64,000 nt of DNA. It comes from an uncultured Sutterella sp. (GTDB lineage Bacteria; Pseudomonadota; Gammaproteobacteria; Burkholderiales; Burkholderiaceae_F). The DNA is taken from contig CAAEPH010000030.1 in NCBI GenBank assembly GCA_900757865.1, positions 6,064-70,063 on the forward strand, written 5' to 3'. Made by a program: the position numbers and the translations under genes. Position 1 is the first letter of the stretch, and the number at the start of each line of letters is the position of its first letter. Below, piece by piece: positions 43,614 to 53,233 of the stretch. The notes beneath the pieces are model-generated. The model ran no database searches. It saw nothing but the letters and a program-made list of their open reading frames with translations, and had not been told where the DNA came from.

Positions 43614-44907
43614 TTAATTGACCGCCAACACTTCTCGAATATCGGTGGTGTAGCAGGGGCTTAAATGTTCACGCCGCATGGCCCAGCCGGCTTCGTTCAT
43701 TTTGAGCGCGGCACTGCCAATCGTGCGACGACCGTAACGGCGGTTGATTTTGTCAACGACCTGCATGAGATTGGCGCGCTTGGCTTCACGCTCGAGTCGC
43801 TCTACATCATCAAAAAGGCTCTGAGGCAAGAAGGCGACCTTCTCATCCAAAGGCGCCAAGTCCATCAACACCACGCCCAACTTTTTTATACCCAATCTCG
43901 GGCTTGTAGGTCGCCTCGATCATCTCGGCGACGATCTGAGTGAGGGTTAACACATCATTGGTGGGTCTCGGTAAACGACGCTCTTCCCACACCCCATACT
44001 GAGGCAAATCGAGTCGGAAGCGATTGCTGTGGTAGAGCACCCCCACGCGCTGCGTCGTCGAGCCTTGACGGCGTAAGACGGCGGCCGCCTCGTCAATGTG
44101 TACGGCCGCGGCCGCAATGAGCCCTTCTTTACTTGTGACCAAATCCGCAAAACTGCGCGAGCGGCAGATCTGTTGCTTCACCGGCGGGTGCTCTTCAAAT
44201 GGAATGCAAGCCAAACCCTGAAGTTCGCGGTGTGTGCGTGCCCCCACGACGCCAAAGTGGCGTCTGACATCTTCTGCAGGTAGCTGTACAAAATCCCATA
44301 CCGACGCCACCCCCATCGCGTGAAGTTTCTCTTGCATCGCTGGGCCAATTCCCCACACGTCATCGAGCTTGGCCCAGCGAAGGGCCCTGGCTTGACGCTC
44401 GGGGCTCAACGTTCGCCAATCGAGCACACCGTGCAGGGCGGGGATCTTTTTGGCTAAGTGGTTACAGAGTTTCGCGAGCGTTTTGGTGGGCGCGATCCCC
44501 ACACACGTTGGAATCCCCACCCAGCGCAGAACGCGCTCACGAATGGTTTGCCCCAGCGCCTCTCCCGCGTGATCTACTCCAGTCAAATCGGCAAAACACT
44601 CATCAATAGAATAGACCTCCACGCGAGGCACCAACCCCGCGATGACGCGCATCATGCGCGTCGAGAGACTGTGGTAGAGCGTGTAATTGGAAGAAAAGAC
44701 CGCCACGTTCTCGCGCTCAATCGTTTCTTGACACTGAAAAACCGGTTGCCCGCGTTTGAGTCCCAATGCTTTCGCTTCTGGCGTCAACGTCACAATGCAG
44801 CCGTCGTTGTTGGAGAGCACAACCACCGGGCGATGGCGTAAGTCCGGGCGAAAAACCCGTTCGCACGACGCATAAAAACTGTTGCCATCAATCAGGGCAT
44901 AAAGCAT
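43614..44907 (-). pseudogene. umuC: DNA polymerase V catalytic subunit, single frameshift
   Basis: A Y-family translesion polymerase of about 430 residues, split near its C-terminus. The first 345 residues are complete, with the catalytic motifs LIDGNSFYASCE and VYSIDECFADL, and the fingers/thumb sequence IPTCVGIAPTKTLAKLCNH. The frame breaks in a six-A run (T6 on the plus strand, 43882-43887): one frame ends KKVGRGVDGLGAFG, while the other supplies the expected continuation KKLGVVLMDLAPLDEK and then RRYGRRTIGSAA. One inserted or deleted A would heal it. The polymerase core is intact, so a truncated protein might act, but the C-terminal UmuD'/clamp contacts would be lost. A LexA box lies 44 bases upstream. 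Confidence 0.85.
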
Positions 44908-44950
44908 AGCGAGAGACCTCTAAAAGATAATCGTCATAGCCAAACCGTTT

Positions 44951-44966
44951 CTGTAATATATTACAG
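44951..44966. promoter_or_regulatory. LexA (SOS) box
   Basis: CTGTAATATATTACAG is a perfect palindrome matching the CTGT-N8-ACAG LexA operator. It lies 44 bases from the umuC start and 219 from the divergent umuD-like gene, so it surely covers umuC and may serve both. Confidence 0.85.
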
Positions 44967-45184
44967 ATTACTAGGCTCTAACGATAAAAGCAAGTTGGTG
45001 AAGCACTTCTCTAGCATTTCTAGCCAAAATGAGGTATATTAATATTATCAATACATTTTCTGCTTTTTCAAAACGGTGTAGCCATTCAACACCGCTCTGA
45101 ACACGATGGGGCTCCCAGCGAAAGAGCGAACGTGCTCACGCTTTGACGCGCCCCCCTTTTTCATTCACGATAAGGAACCGATTC

Positions 45185-45874
45185 ATGCCTGCGAAAGTTT
45201 ACGAGAACGTCGATCTTGAGCTCAAAGCGCCAGAAAAACCCAAAGAAAAACCCGCGCCCAAAAAACGTGGCCGTCGTCCTAATGAAGCCGTTCCTTACAG
45301 CTACACCATTCAGATTCGTGTGACCGATGCGCAAAACGAAGCGTATGTCCAGCTCGGTAGTGCCAGCTGGATCCGTAACGTGCTCAATACCTATCTGGAG
45401 ACAACCGCGCCCAGAACAAAAGCCAAGCGTCGTGAAGAACCGGACTTTATCCGTGCCCTCCCCACGGTGCGAGTGCCCCTCACCATTCCGCTCGTTGCCA
45501 TGTCGGTGCCCTGTGGCTTCCCTTCGCCCGCGGGTGACTATATCGCCGACGAAATCGATCTCAACGAATACATTGCCCCCAATCCCGAAGCGTCTTATAT
45601 CGTGAAAGCCACCGGGGACTCGATGATTGACGCGGGCATTATGCCTGACGACCTTTTGGTGGTTGATCGCACCAGTGAGCCGCGCTCGGGTGATATTGTT
45701 TTGGCCTATGTCGACGGCTCCTTTACGATCAAGCGCTTCCGTCGCAACGGTCGACGCATTGAACTGCATCCCGAAAATGCACAGGCCAATTACCCCGTGA
45801 TCGTGCCAAAGAATTTGGATGAGTTCCAAGTCTTTGGTGTGGTGGTGACGTCAATCACCAAAATGCACCACTAA
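45185..45874 (+). CDS. umuD: UmuD-like S24 peptidase with long N-terminal extension
   Basis: A 229-residue self-cleaving SOS protein. The C-terminal 125 residues are a typical UmuD domain: the cleavage site Cys110-Gly in SVPCGFPSPAGDY, the nucleophile Ser146 in TGDSM and the general base Lys183 in FTIKRF, with the same 36- and 37-residue spacing as E. coli UmuD (Cys24, Ser60, Lys97). About 86 extra residues precede this. They are basic and contain KKRGRRPNE, an AT-hook-like stretch, followed by a helical part (VTDAQNEAYVQLGSASWIR) that could be a DNA-binding fold. It may thus act both as polymerase subunit and as regulator. The ATG at 45185 has AAGGAA upstream. Confidence 0.88.
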   Translation: MPAKVYENVDLELKAPEKPKEKPAPKKRGRRPNEAVPYSYTIQIRVTDAQNEAYVQLGSASWIRNVLNTYLETTAPRTKAKRREEPDFIRALPTVRVPLTIPLVAMSVPCGFPSPAGDYIADEIDLNEYIAPNPEASYIVKATGDSMIDAGIMPDDLLVVDRTSEPRSGDIVLAYVDGSFTIKRFRRNGRRIELHPENAQANYPVIVPKNLDEFQVFGVVVTSITKMHH

Positions 45875-45918
45875 CGGCGTCAGCCGTTGAGCTCATCGCT
45901 CACGCTGATAATGAGGTT

Positions 45919-45945
45919 AAGGGCGCTCCACTGGCGCCCTTTTCT
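45919..45945 (+). terminator. Terminator of the umuD-like gene
   Basis: Stem AAGGGCGC (45919-45926) with GCGCCCTT (45934-45941), then TTTC. Confidence 0.7.
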
Positions 45946-45977
45946 CTGTCTCCTCTTCTCTTTCCCTCTTTGGCGCG

Positions 45978-47921
45978 CTAAGCCTCGCCCGAGAGCCCCA
46001 ATGATAAGGTGTCTTGCGTTCGCGGTAGTTGCCCCATCGCGAGCGGTGAGCTCGACTGAGCACGTACCTTGGCTAGGGTCACAAGCAACGCCTCCACCAC
46101 CGCGAGTCGTGGCGAGGTATCAACGGCTGTCCCTTCCTCGTTTGGCATACAGCATTCCAAGTCAAAGCGAGGTCCTGCCACCCCCGTGGCGAGCAGGTCG
46201 GCAGCCGAACGCGTGGTTTCGGCTTTGCCACAGAGCACCCAAAGCCCTGCGACGTGATTCGCTTCAGTGATGCCTCGAAGTCCAAAGAGGTACTTAAAGA
46301 CCAAATCCATGCCTTGGTAGTGCACCACGTCCGAAGCTCGCGAGTATTTCGCATCCACCACAAACCAATACGTCTCGTCGCGCACCGTGAGCGCGAGTAA
46401 AAAGTCAGGCGTATAAAACTGCAAATCACTCCGTGGTGCCCATAGAAGTTCTTTCTCTTCCCGACTGTAGTAAGACGTGGCGCGTACCACTCCTAAGTCG
46501 TTTTCGGGCATTGCACCCGCGTGCATCACCACGGGTTGCGCATAAAGTCGCACCGTGGCGTCTTTCTGGCGCAAGACAAAGGTGTTACGCACCTCGTCGC
46601 CCGCGTCCATAAAGGCGGGGCGCACGCGATAGCGGTAGTGGTGCGAGGATTCCAGTGTGAAGCCTGCGTCCACCAAATCGTCAAGTAAACGCACCTGGGT
46701 GTAATACTCGTATAGACGCGAGCGCACCACCGAGGAGAAAATAATCTGTTGCTCTTTAAAAGCTAATTCGGGCAGGGCAAACCAGCGGCGCATCAAATCG
46801 TAAAGCCGTCGGTAGGCTGGCACGGACCAAAAGAGTTCCGTGGGCTCCGGGAGCGTGCCCACCGGGGGCATGGTCACGACATCCAGCGCAAAGATCTCCG
46901 CGTACCGACGGCACAAGTCTCCCACTTGAGACTGATAGCGATGCCACTCGGACTGAGAGACTTTGAGTTCTTGGCTTGTGGCTCGGAAAAGCCACGTGAG
47001 CGTATCCATATACCCTTCACGATCCGGATCGGCATGAGGCAACGTTTCGCTCATCGCTTCCACCTCACGCTGATCGGCTTGAAGCTTGACGTAGACCGCT
47101 TTTAAAAACGCCAAAATCGCGCGATTCTCAGCAATGTCATACCAGGGACGCTGCGAGGCCACCAGGGTGTGCCGAGGGAAATAGTGGCGCCCTCGATAAG
47201 TGAGCCCCGTGGGAACGGGCGAGGGCATCAGCTCGTCGGGGTGCGTCACCATATAGGTGAGCGTCGCGCCGTCGACCTGATGAATCGCCTCCACGCCCCC
47301 CACCTCTTGGTGGGCCTTCAGCGTAAAGCGCGCGTTGTCTTTAAAGTAAGCAAAGGCGTCATTAAAGGTGCGCAGGAGCTCATCGAGAAAGTCTGAGCGG
47401 GTCTTCACCGTCCGATCGAGCGACGCAAACGTCGGTAGCGCGCGATTTTGCGGTTTGAGGTAGGTCTCGTAGCCCTCCACCACGGTGGTCATCATGGCCT
47501 GAAGTTGTGAGGTTTGTGCCCCTTCTCGAATGAGTATCTGCAAGGGGGGCAACTGGTAGCGCACACGCGCGAGCCCCATCACCTGCACCACGATCTGCAC
47601 GTGCGCGAGCCCCAGCACTTCTTCAAAAATCGCTCGCACGGGGTGGTAGAGCTGCCATTCAGCATTAAGCGACTCGAACGTCGTCTCCACCTTCATCCCA
47701 TTGAGATAAAAGAGCACATTGACCTGAGGCGTCTCCCGGGTGGGTAATCCCGGAAAACTCACCGCAATGTCGAGCGCCTCATCGGCTTTGAAAGCGCGAG
47801 AAAACACGTCAAGCGTGAGCTCTGTACTCTCTTCACTGCCCTCGCCCTCCATGGGCAAGGCCGGTACCTCAATAGGCTCTTCACCGGGGATACATAAACA
47901 GACTTTGAGTGAGGGAGTCAT
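45978..47921 (-). CDS. DUF2357 / McrC-like nuclease-type protein of a McrBC-related system
   Basis: A 647-residue cytoplasmic protein. The N-terminal half (to about 300) is rich in beta structure with the DUF2357 look (GLTYRGRHYFPRHTLVASQRP, then ENRAILAFLKAVY). The C-terminal part has a PD-(D/E)XK nuclease core: YTPDFLLALTVRDETYWFVVDAKYSRA, in which PDF and VVDAKY supply the acidic residues and Lys. This matches the McrC side of McrBC-related defence pairs. It is the second gene after the ATPase gene, with the GGAGGA ribosome site in the gap, and starts at the ATG at 47921. Together they probably bind and cut foreign DNA. Target specificity is unknown. Confidence 0.8.
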   Translation of the reverse strand: MTPSLKVCLCIPGEEPIEVPALPMEGEGSEESTELTLDVFSRAFKADEALDIAVSFPGLPTRETPQVNVLFYLNGMKVETTFESLNAEWQLYHPVRAIFEEVLGLAHVQIVVQVMGLARVRYQLPPLQILIREGAQTSQLQAMMTTVVEGYETYLKPQNRALPTFASLDRTVKTRSDFLDELLRTFNDAFAYFKDNARFTLKAHQEVGGVEAIHQVDGATLTYMVTHPDELMPSPVPTGLTYRGRHYFPRHTLVASQRPWYDIAENRAILAFLKAVYVKLQADQREVEAMSETLPHADPDREGYMDTLTWLFRATSQELKVSQSEWHRYQSQVGDLCRRYAEIFALDVVTMPPVGTLPEPTELFWSVPAYRRLYDLMRRWFALPELAFKEQQIIFSSVVRSRLYEYYTQVRLLDDLVDAGFTLESSHHYRYRVRPAFMDAGDEVRNTFVLRQKDATVRLYAQPVVMHAGAMPENDLGVVRATSYYSREEKELLWAPRSDLQFYTPDFLLALTVRDETYWFVVDAKYSRASDVVHYQGMDLVFKYLFGLRGITEANHVAGLWVLCGKAETTRSAADLLATGVAGPRFDLECCMPNEEGTAVDTSPRLAVVEALLVTLAKVRAQSSSPLAMGQLPRTQDTLSLGLSGEA

Positions 47922-47946
47922 CCCAAGTCCTCCATCCACGTTCACC

Positions 47947-50900
47947 CTAGAAGAAGCGGTAGTAGTTCATGCGAGCGTCGCCCGCTTCAATGATGCGACG
48001 CACTTCGTTTTTGGATTTCACCAAGCCGAAGTTATCCAAGAGGTCAGCGAGCGCAATGAGCCAATGACGGAACGCCTCTCCACTCCCCGAGATCGGTGGG
48101 AGGACTTTCTGCGCCACCGCATAATCAATGGCGACCGAGGCGCTTGAGGCGTAATCGGCTTTGTCCATCAGGGCGGCTGCGGCCGAGACATAGTGCTCCA
48201 CCGCTTTGTGCACACGCACCGAGAGCATAAAGCCGCCTTTTGCCATCTGCTCGTAAATCGCACTCAGAATATCTTCGACCTCGCGTCGACCACTGGTCAT
48301 CGTGCGTGGTCCGAACGCTTCCGAGAGCGCGGGCCAGCTCACCACCCAATCGGGATCCCCGGCTTCACCGTGGCGCACTTCGTTTTCAAGCCCCATGCCC
48401 TGCCAGGACACTTCCGGGAGCGTAATAATCATCGCCCGATCCAAGAGACGCGGACTCAAGGGCTCGGTGGTGTGGTCGTTGTTGATCGTCGCTACAAAGC
48501 GCAACGTATCCGGTACGCGGTACTGCATTTTGTCACCCAACGTAATCACACTATTGGCGTCACGCGCGTCACAAATGTTCATGAAATCTGCCCAGTAGTA
48601 TTCCATGGGGCTTAAATTCGCCTCGTCCAAGAGCATCCAATAGGGCAGCGTCTCGTGACCCGCTCGCGCTTCCGCATCGAGCTGCCGGAACGCTTCGTAG
48701 CGACGCTGATCAGCACTCTCAAAACTCTTCGTGAGCGGGTTCCAGTACCCGATAAAGTCGCGCTTACTGGTCCAGCCACGTTCAACGGAAATGGGCAAGA
48801 AGCGATTCGACTCTTCAGGATTGGGCCAGGCCGCGGTGGGCGTTAAGCGATCGCCCACCGTGTTGAGCCCACAGACTTGCGCCAAAATGGAGCAAATCGA
48901 GGTTTTACCCGACCCGGGTGGGCCTGAAAGCACCGTGAGGAAATTCTGAGTGACGGCAATAAAGAGGTTAAGAATGTCGTTTGTTTCGTACTGACGCCAC
49001 GCTTTTACCCCCTGGACCAACTGACGCACGAGCTTCTCACCCGCGAGCGTACTCGGTTCAATCGCCATCACTTGTGCAGCATGGGTCTGAAGTTTTTCTT
49101 GTTCATTGCCACGATTCCACTCGGACGCGGCTTCCAAGAATTGATTGGCAATCAGACCATCAAACGCGTATTTGCGATACTTTTTCACCGAGTCTTTGAG
49201 CGAGGTACCCAAATTGTGAATTTCTTCTTCAAGCGCGGCTTTTTGTGCACGCTGCTCTTCGAGCTGGGTTTCAAGTCGCTGATGTGCTTCGTTGAGATCC
49301 GCGATGGCATCAAGCGTCGCGATGGCTTCGCGCTTTTTGGCAATACTCTGCGCAAGACGCTCGTTGTCGTCCAAGAGTTTTTGATGACGGGCTTCGACGT
49401 TGTTGCGAATGTCTTCTTCGAGCTGCGTGAGATTGTGTTCCACCTCACGGCGCTTTTCTTGGGCCTCAAGGAGTTTATCGCGCTCTTCATCGATCTTGGC
49501 CGCAATCTCTCGACTCGCCTCGAGCTGCGCAACGAGATGGGGCTCGTGAACAATACGGTCAACCACTTGCCCAAAGAGGTCCGTTTTCTCAAAGGGCAGG
49601 GTTTTCATCGCATGCGTCACGATGGACGCGAGCGTATCAAAAAAACGCTTATCTTCTTTGGCTTCAATGAGGAGATTGCTCACGCGTTTGTAGCGCTCAG
49701 TGCGTACTTGAGGCGACTTGCTAAAGAGGTCACTCGCTGCCACTTGACCTTCGATTGCCTCATAAAAGGTATTTTGCTGTTGACGATCCACGGGCAACAA
49801 GTTGGCGACTTTTTTGAGCAACGTCTCGTCGCTCATCACATCAAACGTGAAGGGACGCAATAGCGCCGTTTGTACCACTTCGAGATTGATAAAGCGGGTT
49901 TCGTTTTTCGAGGACGAATAAAAGAGCCCCTCAAACGCTAAGAGCGCGTTTACCCCATCGGGGTTGGCAAAGCCCGAGACCAAACCGCCCGTTGAGCTCG
50001 ACTGGAAGTTCACCGTGAGTTTGCCGTCGGCACTCTCACGTAAGGGCACGGGACCGTAGTACTGGCCTTGCCAGGCGAGCATCACTTGGCTGTTGACCAA
50101 TGAACTCATATCGCTTGCGCTCAAATCCGCTGGCATCACCACCGGTATGATGCGCTCGAAGTTGGGTTCATCAATCGGATGCACCACCAAGAAGAGCCCC
50201 AAATCGGACGCGGGATAGATGCGCTTTTCACGGTTCAAGGTATCGTAAGAGACCATGAACTGATAGTCATCACGACGGGCGTGCTCGGACGAGCCCCCGT
50301 AGTTGTCATCCAAGTCCTGTGGGGCGATGTCCATCACAAAGAAGCCGCTTTTGATCGCCGTGCGACTGGAGCTACGCACATTGATGGCGCCGTAGCGCGG
50401 ATAGAGTGTGCGCATCTCCTCGTCGTTGACCACCGCGAAACGATCGCCCTTTTCTTCCGCACGAATGAGGAAATTGAAAAACGTGGCCATCTGAAGCATC
50501 AAGCCAAGATATCGGCGCTCACCCATGCCAGCCGGTCGAAGCGTCATGGCCGGACGAGCATTCTCCCAACGGCGCGTGACGGGTTGCAAGGTGAGTGCGC
50601 CAGAGAGCTCGGCGGCGGTGGGCTTGGAATCAGAAAGCGTTGCGCTCGCTGTGTGGCTTTGCGCTTTTGCCTTCTCGACAGGGGTGCCTTTTAACGCTTT
50701 CGTTTGCGTTGTCGTGGGGGTAGGCGTCGTGTTCGGTGTTGGTTTTTGTGGTTCAATCGATGTCTGAGGCCAGGCTTTAATGGACGCCGAGACGGCACGC
50801 GAGACATCCGTTCGAGAGCCGGGTCCCGGTGACAACGCCGTCGACTTTTCACTTGTGTCTTCGCTTGGCGTTACCTCAGGTGCAACCACGGTGGGCGTAG

Positions 50901-51666
50901 CAGGCACGTCAGGGGTCGAAGCAATTGACGCTTTAGAAGCTGTTGCTTTAGGGGCTCGAGTGGGGAAGACGGGCGCACCGACCCGTGTGGGCTGAGAGGC
51001 GGGTTCAGCTCGTCGTTGAGGTTGCTCGGCTGCCGCCTTAGCTTTGGTATTGAGCGTGAGTGACAACGGCGTCTCGTCAAGACCAATCGGTCCCATTTGA
51101 TTAAACTTGTTCGAAAGCTCAATAAAGTAATCAAAGGACGCATCACGTTTATGCTCTGGGAGGGTAAAACCCCGTCTACCGAGCATCGAGGTGATGATCA
51201 CCACAATGTTATTGAGCATCGCCTGACTGTCACCGTGTTCATACTCAAACAGACACAGCATCAGCTCTGAGACGTAAAGCCCCGCTTGGGTGCTGGTGAA
51301 GGTCTCAAGATTTTTTAACGACTCCGAAAAGCCTGGACCGGGTTCAAGCTTTTCTTCCGAGAGGACTTTCAATATAGGATCGTCTTTTTTGTATTGCTTA
51401 AGAAAGGCTTGATCGGCCTCAGGCGCCAAGGCCAACATCTGCAACCAGATTTCAATGAGAAGCTGAGGGCTGTTGTGACGCAGATGGACAATTTGCCTTA
51501 ACCACCCCATATTCGTTCGTAGGTTTTTAAGTCTAAAACCTTTAAAAGTCTTACTGTGGGTTTTACTTATACGACGCTCTAGACCACTGACGGTCAAGGG
51601 GGGCATCAAACTTAAAATGGCACGCAGGGCCATGGCGCAAAAGTCGTCGGAAACGGGCTGTGGCAT
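47947..51666 (-). CDS. Large McrB-like AAA+ ATPase with coiled coil
   Basis: A 1239-residue protein. Order by residue: an N-terminal helical region (1-190), a low-complexity Pro/Thr/Ala-rich linker (about 200-350), a middle domain (360-700), a long coiled coil (about 714-830, many Glu/Lys/Gln heptads such as LEEDIRNNVEARHQKLLDD), then an AAA+ domain with Walker A LSGPPGSGKTS (about 913), Walker B YWMLLDEANLSPMEYYW and sensor/arginine region FVATINNDHTTEPLSPRLLDRA. It resembles McrB, but the GTPase-specific NTAD-type motif of McrB is replaced by NNDHTT, so ATP use is likely. The ring probably drives the McrC-like partner encoded next. AAAGGGAG precedes the ATG. Coiled-coil McrB relatives are known in defence loci. 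Confidence 0.8.
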   Translation of the reverse strand: MPQPVSDDFCAMALRAILSLMPPLTVSGLERRISKTHSKTFKGFRLKNLRTNMGWLRQIVHLRHNSPQLLIEIWLQMLALAPEADQAFLKQYKKDDPILKVLSEEKLEPGPGFSESLKNLETFTSTQAGLYVSELMLCLFEYEHGDSQAMLNNIVVIITSMLGRRGFTLPEHKRDASFDYFIELSNKFNQMGPIGLDETPLSLTLNTKAKAAAEQPQRRAEPASQPTRVGAPVFPTRAPKATASKASIASTPDVPATPTVVAPEVTPSEDTSEKSTALSPGPGSRTDVSRAVSASIKAWPQTSIEPQKPTPNTTPTPTTTQTKALKGTPVEKAKAQSHTASATLSDSKPTAAELSGALTLQPVTRRWENARPAMTLRPAGMGERRYLGLMLQMATFFNFLIRAEEKGDRFAVVNDEEMRTLYPRYGAINVRSSSRTAIKSGFFVMDIAPQDLDDNYGGSSEHARRDDYQFMVSYDTLNREKRIYPASDLGLFLVVHPIDEPNFERIIPVVMPADLSASDMSSLVNSQVMLAWQGQYYGPVPLRESADGKLTVNFQSSSTGGLVSGFANPDGVNALLAFEGLFYSSSKNETRFINLEVVQTALLRPFTFDVMSDETLLKKVANLLPVDRQQQNTFYEAIEGQVAASDLFSKSPQVRTERYKRVSNLLIEAKEDKRFFDTLASIVTHAMKTLPFEKTDLFGQVVDRIVHEPHLVAQLEASREIAAKIDEERDKLLEAQEKRREVEHNLTQLEEDIRNNVEARHQKLLDDNERLAQSIAKKREAIATLDAIADLNEAHQRLETQLEEQRAQKAALEEEIHNLGTSLKDSVKKYRKYAFDGLIANQFLEAASEWNRGNEQEKLQTHAAQVMAIEPSTLAGEKLVRQLVQGVKAWRQYETNDILNLFIAVTQNFLTVLSGPPGSGKTSICSILAQVCGLNTVGDRLTPTAAWPNPEESNRFLPISVERGWTSKRDFIGYWNPLTKSFESADQRRYEAFRQLDAEARAGHETLPYWMLLDEANLSPMEYYWADFMNICDARDANSVITLGDKMQYRVPDTLRFVATINNDHTTEPLSPRLLDRAMIITLPEVSWQGMGLENEVRHGEAGDPDWVVSWPALSEAFGPRTMTSGRREVEDILSAIYEQMAKGGFMLSVRVHKAVEHYVSAAAALMDKADYASSASVAIDYAVAQKVLPPISGSGEAFRHWLIALADLLDNFGLVKSKNEVRRIIEAGDARMNYYRFF

Positions 51667-51720
51667 AGTGAACTCCCTTTAAGGGCAAATGAACTTTACT
51701 TAGTTGTGGGTGGAGCAACG

Positions 51721-51766
51721 CGAAAAAGCCGCGCCAAGAGAAAGGTTCAACTTCTCTAGCACGGCT
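51721..51766 (-). terminator. Terminator of the flavin reductase gene
   Basis: On the minus strand, AGCCGTGCTAGAGAA (from 51766) pairs with the TTCTCTTGGCGCGGCT region down to 51727, with one bulge, then TTTTT (AAAAA at 51723-51727 on the plus strand). It separates the flavin reductase gene from the McrB-like gene. Confidence 0.65.
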
Positions 51767-51864
51767 CAAAAAGGTTCACCCCACCTCTAAAGGATACCGC
51801 ATCCGTGCGGCGGGTTGGGCTAAGACAAACCCGAACAGAATCGGGAAAAGCGCAGACCTTGCGC

Positions 51865-52422
51865 TTATTTGCTGTAATTCACACTTTCGCCAATCACATA
51901 GAATTGGCCACCAGCAATGTAGTGAATCGTACGAAGGGCGTCGGGCGCGTCTTCAAAATGCCAGTGACCGTCTCGGAAGACGCGATCATCGGCCCAAGCC
52001 GCTACCACATCCCCTAAGAAGAGATCATGCGCTTCTTGCACCGCGGGATTCGAACGCAAACGGCACACCAACCACGCAGCAGCTCCTTCCACGAGTGGTA
52101 AGTCAAACTCAGGCTGATGGAAGAATTTGACCGTATCGAGCTTATGGGGATTGTCGGCATAGCTCTCAGAGCCCACCGCGAAGACTTGAGGAATGAGCTG
52201 TTTGGTGGGCACATTGATCACAAAGAAGCCACTTTCTTCGACCAAGCGACGAGTGTAGGATTGTTTGCCTAAACTCACTTGCATCTGGTCGTACTCCACG
52301 GGCATGTTCCACGCGCAGGACATGACGTTTTCCACGCCGTGCGCCTTGGCCGAGACCATCACGGTGGGGCCTAAGTTGAGTAAACGATACGATTCTGCGA
52401 GTTCTACGGGTTTAATCGCCAC
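51865..52422 (-). CDS. Flavin reductase family protein (FMN-binding split barrel)
   Basis: A 185-residue cytoplasmic protein of the flavin reductase / FMN-binding split-barrel family. The N-terminal GPTVMVSAKAHGVENVMSCAWNMPV and KQSYTRRLVEESGFFVINVPT are the FMN-binding strands, and AVGSESYADNPHKLDTV a family-typical loop. Such proteins reduce FMN with NAD(P)H for partner monooxygenases, or bind FMN for other redox work. It could serve the luciferase-like enzyme at 9.7 kb, but they are far apart. It lies 43 bases after the MmcQ/YjbR gene on the same strand. Confidence 0.85.
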   Translation of the reverse strand: MAIKPVELAESYRLLNLGPTVMVSAKAHGVENVMSCAWNMPVEYDQMQVSLGKQSYTRRLVEESGFFVINVPTKQLIPQVFAVGSESYADNPHKLDTVKFFHQPEFDLPLVEGAAAWLVCRLRSNPAVQEAHDLFLGDVVAAWADDRVFRDGHWHFEDAPDALRTIHYIAGGQFYVIGESVNYSK

Positions 52423-52465
52423 GGTGATTGTCCTTATTGTTTGAGAAAATCCAAGATAAAAAATA

Positions 52466-53233
52466 TTACGAGTGATGGGGAGACGTTTTGGTGGGTTTAG
52501 TAGGTTTAGTGCGCTCTATGGGTTTTGATCGTGTCGATTTCGTCTTCTTGATGCCAACCAAGCGACGACTCTCTTCGATCGCCTCAAGAATAAACGCGTC
52601 CGAGAGTGACGCATCAAAGCGCAACGTCACCCAATGCTGTTTGTTCATGTGCCACGCGGGCGCCACGTCCGAAAACTCCAGCAAACGTTCACGCGTCTCG
52701 GGGGAAACTTTCACGTTCACCATCGGCGCCGTCTCTGTCGAATCGGCATCACTAGCGTTAGGAAAAGGCTTCCCGGGGACAACATCAAAAAAGAGCGCAT
52801 ACCACGCCGTCGAACCGCTTTGGCGAAGCACGCCAAAAGTGAGATCCTTAAATGGAAAATCGGGCTCCTCACCGTAGCGCGCTTTGAGTAGGGAGAGGAC
52901 GCGATAGGTCTGCTCTCCTTTAAAAGCATAACCCACTGCGCACTGCGCTTTGATGGTAAGAAGCAGTGCCTCATAGGCCTGATAGACCAGAGAAACAAGC
53001 CCGCCTCGGGTCGCTGCGTTGGGCCAGCGTAGGGGCTCAAAAGGCGCCCCCACCACCATGTCAATCACCTCGCCGGTCAGCGTTCCCTTTTCCACCACGA
53101 TCTCTGCCTGGTAGCCTGGCGTCGATAAGGCTCGCGAGAGATGCCAGCTTTGCCCCACTCGCTCAAAACCAAAACACGCCAAGCGCACCTCGTCGAAGGC
53201 GACGCCCGAAAAAAGTGTCTGCTCAATACCCAT
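52466..53233 (-). CDS. MmcQ/YjbR family protein with basic tail
   Basis: A 255-residue protein in two parts. Residues 1-90 contain a helical or barrel region not clearly assigned. Residues 95-230 carry the MmcQ/YjbR (CyaY-like) DNA-binding fold, with the hallmark VAPAWHMNKQHWVTLRFD and a helix AFILEAIEESRRLVG. The last 25 residues are a Lys/Thr/Pro tail (TKPTKPTKTSPHHS) likely to be disordered and DNA-binding. Function of the family is poorly known. It is probably co-transcribed with the flavin reductase gene downstream. Confidence 0.75.
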   Translation of the reverse strand: MGIEQTLFSGVAFDEVRLACFGFERVGQSWHLSRALSTPGYQAEIVVEKGTLTGEVIDMVVGAPFEPLRWPNAATRGGLVSLVYQAYEALLLTIKAQCAVGYAFKGEQTYRVLSLLKARYGEEPDFPFKDLTFGVLRQSGSTAWYALFFDVVPGKPFPNASDADSTETAPMVNVKVSPETRERLLEFSDVAPAWHMNKQHWVTLRFDASLSDAFILEAIEESRRLVGIKKTKSTRSKPIERTKPTKPTKTSPHHS

